Part shown: positions 55,073-62,164 of the stretch, one piece after another
Layout of the letters: each line of letters begins with the position of its first letter
Numbering within the stretch: the stretch's first letter is position 1
Source of the DNA: Oscillospiraceae bacterium
GTDB taxonomy: Bacteria; Bacillota; Clostridia; Oscillospirales; Oscillospiraceae
Length of the DNA: 64,000 nucleotides
NCBI GenBank assembly: GCA_910575815.1
Contig: CAJTFN010000009.1
Location: forward strand, 62,001-126,000
Direction of reading: 5' to 3'
Notes under the pieces: generated by a model
Seen by the model: the letters and a program-made list of their open reading frames with translations, nothing else
The model's database searches: none
What the model was told of the DNA's origin: nothing
Program-made: the position numbers and the translations under genes

Positions 55073-56483
55073 CACTGTTCTTCCCTTCAAAGATTTTGGG
55101 GAACACCTCGGTCAGCGTGACCGGGCGGTCCATGCGCCGGACGGCCACCCGGGCGGGCTTCAGGTCGTTCCGAGTGAGAATCTGGGAGACGGCGTCCCCG
55201 ATCTGCTTGGAGAAGGGAGCGGCCGTGTCCGGGCAGGCGATCTGGACGTCCACGTCGGACCCCTGGGCGGTGAGGACAATGTCGAAAAGGCCCAGGGACT
55301 GAACGTCCATCTTAAAGAGAAAGCGCATGGTTTTCTGCCCGCTCCGGCTGCCGGACTCCTCCTCGGCGTCGGGGTCCACCCAGAGCTCGGAGAAGAGCAT
55401 GCGCCCGTTCCACTCCATTGGAATAAGGTAGTGGTTGACGGGCATGTAGACGCTTTCGTTTAACAGCATGGCGGCGATGAGATTTTGGAAGGCCTGCTGA
55501 ACCTCGGCGCTGCCCTCGCCCCGGAAGGCTTTGGCGGCGGCGGCGGCCAGCTGGTTGGAGAACTCCAGAGCCCGGGAACCGGCGCTGACCCCCCGGCTCC
55601 GCAGGAGGAGCAGGAGGGACTGGTCGTCGATGCTGCCCAGCTGGCCTTTCAGAGTGCCGTAGCCGCTGAGCTGATGGAAGCCCTCCAGGAGCTTTTCCTC
55701 GGAGCCGTTCTCATACCGGGCCACGTTCAGGGCCAGCATGGTCAGAAGGGCCCGGGGGGTGCCCATGTCGTGGGTCCGCTCCACGTAAGAGGACATGTAG
55801 GGGAAGATCTCCCGCTGGAGAAGCTGGAGGTTTCCCTGCCGGTTTCCGGCGGCGATGCCGTTTTGGAGCTGGGCCGTCAGGTCCCGGAGCTTTTCCGCCC
55901 AGCTGGCGGGCATGGCGTCGGCCATGGACTGGAGGTCCCGGAGGAGGTTGCCCTCAATGTGGCTGGTGGAGTCGAAGTCCACGTAGGTCTTGAGAAACTG
56001 CAAAATGTCGTTCCGGACGCCGCCGGAGGCCGCCCGGTCATAGGCGTTGCGCAAAAGGGCGAAGAGGGCCCCGCCGAAGCGGGTGCCGGTTTTGAACTGG
56101 CCGTTGAGAAAGTCCATCAGCTGACTCTCGTCCATGCGCATAAGCTCCAGCAGCCGGCCCATCTCCTCGGCGATGCCGGTGCTGAGCCCGGAGGAGACGA
56201 CGATGCCCTCCCGCCCGGTGAAGAGGCGGGCCAGAGTCTGGGCCAGATTGGGGGTGTCCTTCAGGCGCTGGAGAAAGGTCTGGAAGTTGGAGTCGTAACG
56301 GATCCGGCCGTCTCCCTGGAGGTTGCTGTCCTGATGCTCCGTCCGCCCGTCGGCACGGACGACCTTTTTTGGATCGGGGACGTTTTGAATCTGCGAATTC
56401 TCCGGGGAAACCGGGATATTCCGGTTCAGCGACGTTTTGTCGTAACCGGGAACGGGGTTGGTCGCGCCGAGCAAATCGGGCAT
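55056..56483 (-). CDS. FliK-like / YlqG-type protein
   Basis: 475 residues. A helical body (about 60-310) precedes a C-terminal beta domain (about 345-440; MRFLFKMDVQSLGLFDIVLT, then VDVQIACPD), which resembles the FliK C-domain. It forms a pair with the FlhB-C-like gene, as YlqG/YlqH do in Bacillus. Function is not established; a ruler or switch role is inferred. First gene of the leftward operon, divergent from cheA. ATG 56483 behind TGTGAGGTG. Confidence 0.82.
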   Translation of the reverse strand: MPDLLGATNPVPGYDKTSLNRNIPVSPENSQIQNVPDPKKVVRADGRTEHQDSNLQGDGRIRYDSNFQTFLQRLKDTPNLAQTLARLFTGREGIVVSSGLSTGIAEEMGRLLELMRMDESQLMDFLNGQFKTGTRFGGALFALLRNAYDRAASGGVRNDILQFLKTYVDFDSTSHIEGNLLRDLQSMADAMPASWAEKLRDLTAQLQNGIAAGNRQGNLQLLQREIFPYMSSYVERTHDMGTPRALLTMLALNVARYENGSEEKLLEGFHQLSGYGTLKGQLGSIDDQSLLLLLRSRGVSAGSRALEFSNQLAAAAAKAFRGEGSAEVQQAFQNLIAAMLLNESVYMPVNHYLIPMEWNGRMLFSELWVDPDAEEESGSRSGQKTMRFLFKMDVQSLGLFDIVLTAQGSDVDVQIACPDTAAPFSKQIGDAVSQILTRNDLKPARVAVRRMDRPVTLTEVFPKIFEGKNSVNVKI

Positions 56484-56518
56484 TCTTTACACCTCACAGA
56501 AAAAACTTGCTGCCGCCA

Positions 56519-56547
56519 CTTATTTTTTTAGCGCAACAGGTCGATAG
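56519..56547 (+). promoter_or_regulatory. Candidate SigD-type promoter before cheA
   Basis: CTTATTTTT, 12 bases, GTCGATAG: the same words and spacing as before fliD. It lies about 40 bases before the cheA start. The -10 fits GCCGATAA except two bases; the -35 is weak. A 9-bp tandem repeat (GGCTGATAA twice) lies just downstream. Confidence 0.4.
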
Positions 56548-56587
56548 TAATGAAAAAGGCTGATAAGGCTGATAAGGTGGTGTTTTC

Positions 56588-58672
56588 GTGAGCAACAATG
56601 ATATTCTGGATATGTACATCTATGAAACCAATACGCTTCTTGAGCAGCTGGAGAGCATTGTTCTGGACGCGGAAAAGGAAAATACATTCTCTCAAGACAA
56701 TGTGAACGAGATCTTCCGCATCATGCATACCATTAAGGGCTCTTCCGCCATGATGGAGTTTGACACGCTGGCCAAGGTCTCTCACCGGATTGAGGATATG
56801 TTCTTCCTCATTCGGGAGGGCACCATGTCCGTGGTCAAGGACGAGGACCGCCCCGCCCTGTTCGACGTGATGCTCCACTCCGTGGACTACTTCCGGGAGG
56901 AAATGGAGAAGGTCGAGGCAGAACAACCCCTTAATGATGATGTCGACAGTTTCCTTGAAAATATTAATAGTCTGATTGCCAAAATTAAGGGGGAAGATCT
57001 TCCAGCCGCCCCGGCTCCCAAGCCGGCGGCCGAGGCCGCGCCCCCCGCCGCCCCTGCGGCTCCGGCTCCCGCCAAGACCACGGAGGGCAACGCCAACTTC
57101 CCCTACGAGCTGCGCGTGTTTTTCGACGAGGGCTGCGGCATGGAGAATCTGCGGGCGTTCATGCTGGTCACCTCCATTCAGGGCTTCTGCGCCGAGAGTG
57201 ATTTCGTCTATCAGCCCGCCGGGGTGGAGAGCGATTCCTCCCTGTCAGAGGTGGTGATCGAGAACGGCTTCCTCCTCCAGTTCCGCAACGAGGAGGACCG
57301 GGCCCGGGCGGTGCCTGTGGTGATGACCGCCGGTTCCGTTCACTCCTATGAGGAGCAGAATTATGTGCCCGCCCCGCCCCCGCCGGCGGAGCCCGCCGCT
57401 CCCGCCGTCCAGGAGCCCCCCGCGGCGCAGAAGGCCCCCGCCGCTCCCGCTGCCCAGACCGCCGCCCAGCAGCATCCGGGCCAGGGCCAGAAGGAGAGCC
57501 TGATTAGCGTGGGCCTGAGCAAGCTGGACCAGCTCTCCGCCATCGTGGGCGAGATCGTCATTACCGAGGCCATGGTCACCGGCTCCCCGGACCTGAAGGG
57601 CTTGCATCTGGACGCCTTCTCAAAGTCCGCCCGGCAGCTGCGCAAGCTCACCGACGAGCTTCAGGACGTGTCCATGTCCCTGCGGATGATCCCGGTGTCC
57701 AACACCTTCCAGAAGATGAACCGGATCGTCCGGGATATGTGCAAGAAGCTGAACAAGCAGGTGAAGCTCACCCTGGTGGGCGAGAACACCGAGGTGGACA
57801 AGACCATCGTGGACTCCATCGGAGACCCCATTATGCACATGGTGCGGAACTCCATGGACCACGGCATCGAGGAGAACGTTGAGGAGCGCATTGCCGCCGG
57901 CAAGGACCCCGTGGGCGAGATTCTGCTCTCTGCCCAGGACACCGGCAGCGAGGTCATCATCCAGATTTCCGACGACGGCGCCGGCGTCAACGATGAGGCG
58001 GTTCTGGCCAAGGCCATCCGCAACGGCATCGCCTCCCCGGATGTGGAATACTCTCATAAGGAAATCCTGAACTTCCTCATGGCCCCCGGCTTTTCCACCA
58101 ACCAGCAGGTGACGGAGTTCTCCGGCCGGGGCGTGGGCATGGACGTGGTGAAGAGCGGCGTGGAGAGCCTGGGCGGCAGCGTCACCATCTCCAGCGAGCA
58201 GGGCAAGGGCATGACCACTATTATGCGGATTCCCCTGACCATGGCCATCATGGATGGCATGGAGGTCTCCGTGGGGGACTCCATTTTCACCATTCCCATT
58301 AACAACATCCGCTCCAGCGCCAAGCTCACCGAGGCGGACATTCTCCATGACTCCGTCAACGGCGAGATGGTGAAGATGCTGGACGGCTATTATCCCGTCA
58401 TCCGGGCCAAGGACTTTTACAACCTCCCCGGCGGCACGGACCGGATCGAGGACGGCATCCTGATGTGGCTGGAGTCCGGCGACACGTCCTATTGCCTGTT
58501 TGTCGACGAGCTTCTGGGCGAGCAGCAAATTGTTGTCAAGCCGCTCCCCGCCTATGTGAACAACTTTGAGATCAAGAACTATGGCATCACCGGATGCAGC
58601 ATTCTGGGAGACGGCAATATCAGCATCATCCTGGACGCGGGCGGCCTTTACGCGGCGGCCCGGAACGGCTAA
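56588..58672 (+). CDS. cheA: Chemotaxis histidine kinase CheA
   Basis: 694 residues. HPt domain with phospho-His47 (FRIMHTIKGSSAMM), Pro/Ala linker, a P2-type docking domain (about 145-235), second linker, dimerisation helices (ISVGLSKLDQLSAIVGEIVI), kinase domain with N-box (HMVRNSMDHGIE), G1 (ISDDGAGVN) and G2 (FSGRGVGMDVV), and a C-terminal CheW-like domain. Two linkers rich in AAPAPA-type words are longer than usual. GTG start after AAGGTGGTG. Heads a short che operon cheA-cheW-cheR-cheB. Confidence 0.97.
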   Translation: MSNNDILDMYIYETNTLLEQLESIVLDAEKENTFSQDNVNEIFRIMHTIKGSSAMMEFDTLAKVSHRIEDMFFLIREGTMSVVKDEDRPALFDVMLHSVDYFREEMEKVEAEQPLNDDVDSFLENINSLIAKIKGEDLPAAPAPKPAAEAAPPAAPAAPAPAKTTEGNANFPYELRVFFDEGCGMENLRAFMLVTSIQGFCAESDFVYQPAGVESDSSLSEVVIENGFLLQFRNEEDRARAVPVVMTAGSVHSYEEQNYVPAPPPPAEPAAPAVQEPPAAQKAPAAPAAQTAAQQHPGQGQKESLISVGLSKLDQLSAIVGEIVITEAMVTGSPDLKGLHLDAFSKSARQLRKLTDELQDVSMSLRMIPVSNTFQKMNRIVRDMCKKLNKQVKLTLVGENTEVDKTIVDSIGDPIMHMVRNSMDHGIEENVEERIAAGKDPVGEILLSAQDTGSEVIIQISDDGAGVNDEAVLAKAIRNGIASPDVEYSHKEILNFLMAPGFSTNQQVTEFSGRGVGMDVVKSGVESLGGSVTISSEQGKGMTTIMRIPLTMAIMDGMEVSVGDSIFTIPINNIRSSAKLTEADILHDSVNGEMVKMLDGYYPVIRAKDFYNLPGGTDRIEDGILMWLESGDTSYCLFVDELLGEQQIVVKPLPAYVNNFEIKNYGITGCSILGDGNISIILDAGGLYAAARNG

Positions 58673-58693
58673 GCGCGTAAGGAGGGAAACGCA

Positions 58694-59188
58694 ATGAGTA
58701 ACGAAAATGTCCTGTTTCAGGTGGAGGACGACGAGCTGGAGCGCGGCGTCCATGAGGACGAGGGCGCCGACAGCCGGAAATACCTGATTTTTACGGTGGA
58801 CGATCTGAAAATCGGCATCGACGCCGAGCAGGTGGTGGAGCTGCTCAACAGCTACGTGGCCACCTATCTCCCCATGATGCCGGACTATATTCTGGGCATC
58901 TTCAACATGCGGGGCCAGATCATCCCCATTATGGATATCCGCCTGCGCCTTGGGAAGCCCCCTCTGGAAGAGGGCATCCTGATCGTTCTGGATTACAACA
59001 ACAACCAGCTGGGCATCCGGGTGGACTCTGTGGACCTGATGCTGGACATCCCGGTGGACAGCATCGTGCCCATCCCGTCCCAGAGCGCCCAGAAGCTGGT
59101 CTCTGGCATGTGCACCCTGCCCGACGGCTCCGGCACCATGCTGGTGCTGGACTGCGAGCAGCTGATCGCCCATGGCTACGGCGAATGA
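58694..59188 (+). CDS. cheW: Coupling protein CheW
   Basis: 164 residues. An acidic N-terminal extension of about 30 residues precedes the CheW fold (KYLIFTVDDLKIGIDAEQVV, GIFNMRGQIIPIMDIRLRLG, VPIPSQSAQKLVSGM). Links receptors to CheA. Starts at ATG 58694 after AAGGAGGGAAACG; its stop overlaps the cheR start. Confidence 0.95.
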   Translation: MSNENVLFQVEDDELERGVHEDEGADSRKYLIFTVDDLKIGIDAEQVVELLNSYVATYLPMMPDYILGIFNMRGQIIPIMDIRLRLGKPPLEEGILIVLDYNNNQLGIRVDSVDLMLDIPVDSIVPIPSQSAQKLVSGMCTLPDGSGTMLVLDCEQLIAHGYGE

Positions 59189-60054
59189 ATTCAAAGCAAG
59201 AAGTGGTGAACGGATATATGGATACGGAAAACAACAACGGAGGCGGCTTCGGCCCCATGAGCATCTCAGAGGCGGACTTCCGGCGGATGGCGAACTTTAT
59301 TCAGTCCAGCTACGGCATTGACCTGAGCCAGAAGAAGCAGTTGATTACGAGCCGCCTCTCTCCCGCCCTGCGGAAGCTGGGGTACAAGACCTTCGCCGAC
59401 TTCGTCAACCATCTTCTGGACAAGAAGGAGAACGACGAGGTTACCCTGGTCCTGAATAAGTTGACCACGAACTACACCTTCTTCATGCGGGAGAAGGAGC
59501 ATCTGGACTATTTTTGCAACAACATCATTCCGGAGCTTGTCCGCCGCCACCAGCGGGACAAGTGCCTGGCCATCTGGAGCGCGGGCTGTTCCAGCGGAGA
59601 GGAACCGTATAACATCACCATGTTCCTCTACGATTACCTGGGCGCTCAGGCCAAGCAGTGGGACACCCGGATTCTGGCTACCGATATCTCCGCCCAGGCC
59701 CTGGCCAGCGCCAAGCGGGGAACCTATAATCTGCCGGACACCATTCCGGCGGATTGGAAGCGGAAGTATTTCACGCCCAACCGGGACGGTACCCATACGG
59801 TGTCTGCCGACGTGCGGAATAATGTGATTTATCAGCCATTTAATCTGATGGACCCCATTCGGTTCCGCCGGAAGTTCGACGTAATTTTCTGCCGGAATGT
59901 CATGATTTACTTCGATCAGCCCACGAAGGACGCCCTGGTCCGCCGTTTTTACGACGCCACCGTCCCCGGAGGCTATCTGCTGATCAGCGCATCGGAAAAC
60001 CTGAGCCAGAACGCGCCCTATCGCCGTTTGGCTACGGCGACCTTCCAAAAATAA
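59185..60054 (+). CDS. cheR: Receptor methyltransferase CheR
   Basis: 289 residues. SAM-binding words WSAGCSSGEEPYNITMFLYD and the CRNVMIYFD motif are diagnostic; N-terminal helices (YGIDLSQKKQLITSRLSPAL) match the CheR_N domain. It methylates Glu on chemoreceptors. ATG 59185 overlaps the cheW stop (ATGA); ATG 59218 is an alternative. The receptor at 37507 lacks a docking tail, so CheR must act without it. Confidence 0.94.
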   Translation: MNSKQEVVNGYMDTENNNGGGFGPMSISEADFRRMANFIQSSYGIDLSQKKQLITSRLSPALRKLGYKTFADFVNHLLDKKENDEVTLVLNKLTTNYTFFMREKEHLDYFCNNIIPELVRRHQRDKCLAIWSAGCSSGEEPYNITMFLYDYLGAQAKQWDTRILATDISAQALASAKRGTYNLPDTIPADWKRKYFTPNRDGTHTVSADVRNNVIYQPFNLMDPIRFRRKFDVIFCRNVMIYFDQPTKDALVRRFYDATVPGGYLLISASENLSQNAPYRRLATATFQK

Positions 60055-60075
60055 GAAGGAGGTGGTTCCCTCAAC

Positions 60076-61119
60076 ATGGAACTGGGGAAGAAAATCCGCG
60101 TAATGGTGGTGGACGATTCCGCCCTGGCCCGCAACCTGATCATTCAGGGCCTCTCGGCTCATCCCAGAATCGAGATCGCGGGCTACGCCATCAATACGCT
60201 GGACGCGAAACAAAAGCTGCCCCGCCTGCGGCCTGACGTGGTCACTATGGACGTGGAGATGCCGGGACAAAGCGGCATTGACTTTTTGAAGGAATATTTG
60301 CCCACCCATCCGGTGCCGGTGATTTTGGTGTCCTCTCTGAACCTGAAGGTTTTCGATGCGCTGAACGCCGGCGCGGTGGACTTTGTCCGCAAGCCCGACG
60401 TGCAGGACAGCAAGGAGACCTTTATCTCGAACCTCACCCAGAAGATTCTGGTGGCCTCCATGGCGAAGGTCCGCCCCACCGCGCCGATTCGCAGCGAGTC
60501 CGTGGCGGTGGCGACGCCGGCTCTGGGCGTCAGCCCGGCGCTGGACCGCGTCATCGTGGGCCTGGGGGCCTCCACCGGCGGCACCGAGGCCACGCTGGAG
60601 GTCATGCGCCGCCTTCCGGCGGACATCCCGCCCATGGTCATCGTGCAGCACATGCCCAGGGGCTTTACCCAGATGTACGCCGACCGGCTGAACCGGATTT
60701 GCAAAATGGAGGTCCGGGAGGCCCGGAACGGCGACGAGCTCCGCCGGGGTCTGGCCCTGGTGGCTCCCGCGGATTTGCAGTGCCGTGTGGTGCGCATTGG
60801 CGACAAGTACACGGTCTCCTGCACTCAGGGAGAGAAGGTCAGCGGACACCGGCCCTCGGTGGACGCCATGTTCCAATCCATGGCCGAGGTGGTGCGCTGC
60901 AAGATGGTGGGCATCATCATGACCGGCATGGGGCAGGACGGCGCGGCGGGCCTCTTGGCCATGCGCCAGAGGGGCGCCTATACCATCGGGCAGGATAAGG
61001 AGTCCTGCGTGGTATACGGCATGCCCATGGTGGCCAACGACATCGGGGCGGTCTGTATTCAGGCGTCCTGTGAGAATGTTGCGAATGTATTGCTCCGGCA
61101 CCTGAAAACCCTCCATTGA
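60076..61119 (+). CDS. cheB: Receptor methylesterase CheB
   Basis: 347 residues. Receiver (phospho-Asp59 in VTMDVEMPGQSG) plus esterase with Ser166 (GASTGGTEA), His192 (IVQHMPRGFT) and Asp288 (MTGMGQDGAAG). Removes receptor methyl groups. ATG 60076 behind AGAAGGAGGTGG. Last gene of the short che operon. Confidence 0.96.
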   Translation: MELGKKIRVMVVDDSALARNLIIQGLSAHPRIEIAGYAINTLDAKQKLPRLRPDVVTMDVEMPGQSGIDFLKEYLPTHPVPVILVSSLNLKVFDALNAGAVDFVRKPDVQDSKETFISNLTQKILVASMAKVRPTAPIRSESVAVATPALGVSPALDRVIVGLGASTGGTEATLEVMRRLPADIPPMVIVQHMPRGFTQMYADRLNRICKMEVREARNGDELRRGLALVAPADLQCRVVRIGDKYTVSCTQGEKVSGHRPSVDAMFQSMAEVVRCKMVGIIMTGMGQDGAAGLLAMRQRGAYTIGQDKESCVVYGMPMVANDIGAVCIQASCENVANVLLRHLKTLH

Positions 61120-61138
61120 GTTTTCAAATCGTTACGGC

Positions 61139-61175
61139 GGGACCTGCCTCATTCTTGAGGCGGGTCCTGTTTTTT
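61139..61175 (+). terminator. Terminator after cheB
   Basis: GGGACCTGCCTC pairs with GAGGCGGGTCCT (two G-T pairs) around ATTCTT, followed by TGTTTTTT. Strong intrinsic terminator. Confidence 0.85.
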
Positions 61176-61242
61176 CTCTCCCAAAAGCGGGGACAATCAG
61201 GGGACTTCCCCCGAAAATCAAGAAAAATCTCCCTTCCATTCT

Positions 61243-61268
61243 TAACTTTCTGTCTATTCAGCCGATAT
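61243..61268 (+). promoter_or_regulatory. SigD (sigma-28) promoter of flgM-flgN-flgK
   Basis: TAAC, 14-base spacer, GCCGATAT match the Gram-positive sigma-28 consensus TAAA-N14/15-GCCGATAT in 11 of 12 positions. It lies 51 bases before flgM and right after a terminator. It is the clearest late-class promoter in the window. Confidence 0.75.
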
Positions 61269-61319
61269 GATTAATGAATAGTTGAAACGAATGGTTGTCA
61301 TTTGCAAAGGATGTGAGAT

Positions 61320-61628
61320 ATGATGTTGACTTCTACCGGTTCCGGGCCCGTCTCTTCGATCGGCCGGACGAAGACCTATTATCCCGCCCAGAAGCGGGGG
61401 ACCCTGTCCCAGCCTGTCTCCGGGCCGAATTTTGATTCCGCCACCTTTTCCGCCCCGGCGGGACGGAAGAGCTTCCAGCTGGAAATGGTGAGCCGCTTGG
61501 CCCAGGAGGTGCGGACGGCCAACACCACCGGAGATATTCAGGAGCTGCACCGCAAGGTTTCCGCCGGGGAGTATACCCCGGACCCCATGGCCATCGCGGG
61601 GCGGATGCTGCTGGTTGTGGAGGAATAA
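61320..61628 (+). CDS. flgM: Anti-sigma factor FlgM
   Basis: 102 residues. The C-terminal half carries the FlgM pattern (RLAQEVRTANTTGDIQELHR, then VSAGEYTPDPMAIAGRML). The N-terminal half is disordered, as in other FlgM. Binds SigD until the hook is complete. ATG 61320 behind AAAGGATGTG; ATG 61323 would also fit. Own gene read by SigD gives the usual feedback. Confidence 0.94.
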   Translation: MMLTSTGSGPVSSIGRTKTYYPAQKRGTLSQPVSGPNFDSATFSAPAGRKSFQLEMVSRLAQEVRTANTTGDIQELHRKVSAGEYTPDPMAIAGRMLLVVEE

Positions 61629-61631
61629 GGC

Positions 61632-62117
61632 ATGGAAAAGCTGTATCGTGCCTACCTGTCCTTCCTCCGGTCCCTGGAACAGGGGCTGGGGAACCTGACG
61701 GAGCTGGCGGAGAAGAAGCTGGACGCCGCCAGGAAAGACGACTTAACCACTCTGAACGAGCTTTTGAACCAGGAACAGGCCCAAGCCCTGAATTTCAGAG
61801 GGCTGGAGCAGGCCCGGGATAAGCTGCTGCCCCAGCTGGGGCTGGTGAGCGTGCCGCTGTCCCAGGTTCCCGAGCGCTTCCCCGCCGACCTCCAGGCGGA
61901 GGCCCGGCAGGCGGTGGAGGCTCTCCAGAGCCGCTATCAGGCCTATCGGACGGCCGCCGGCAAGACCCGGGCGGTGCTGGAGCGGAGCCTCCAGGAGGTG
62001 GAACAGAGTCTGGCGGAGATGGGAGCTCCCCCCGCCGCCGGACCTGGCCCCGGTTACCGCAAGGAACCGGAGACCGCGCCGCCGCCCTCCTCCATGAAAA
62101 CGGATTTTCGGGCCTGA
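61632..62117 (+). CDS. flgN: Hook-filament chaperone FlgN
   Basis: 161 residues, helical. N-terminal YRAYLSFLRSLEQGLGNLTE and LVSVPLSQVPERFPAD resemble FlgN; the C-terminal tail is Pro/Gly-rich. Chaperone for FlgK and FlgL before export. Three bases after flgM, before flgK. Confidence 0.88.
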   Translation: MEKLYRAYLSFLRSLEQGLGNLTELAEKKLDAARKDDLTTLNELLNQEQAQALNFRGLEQARDKLLPQLGLVSVPLSQVPERFPADLQAEARQAVEALQSRYQAYRTAAGKTRAVLERSLQEVEQSLAEMGAPPAAGPGPGYRKEPETAPPPSSMKTDFRA

Positions 62118-62164
62118 GGCCCTTTTGACGGAACACCCTTGAGACGTAAAGGAGTTTAGAAGAT

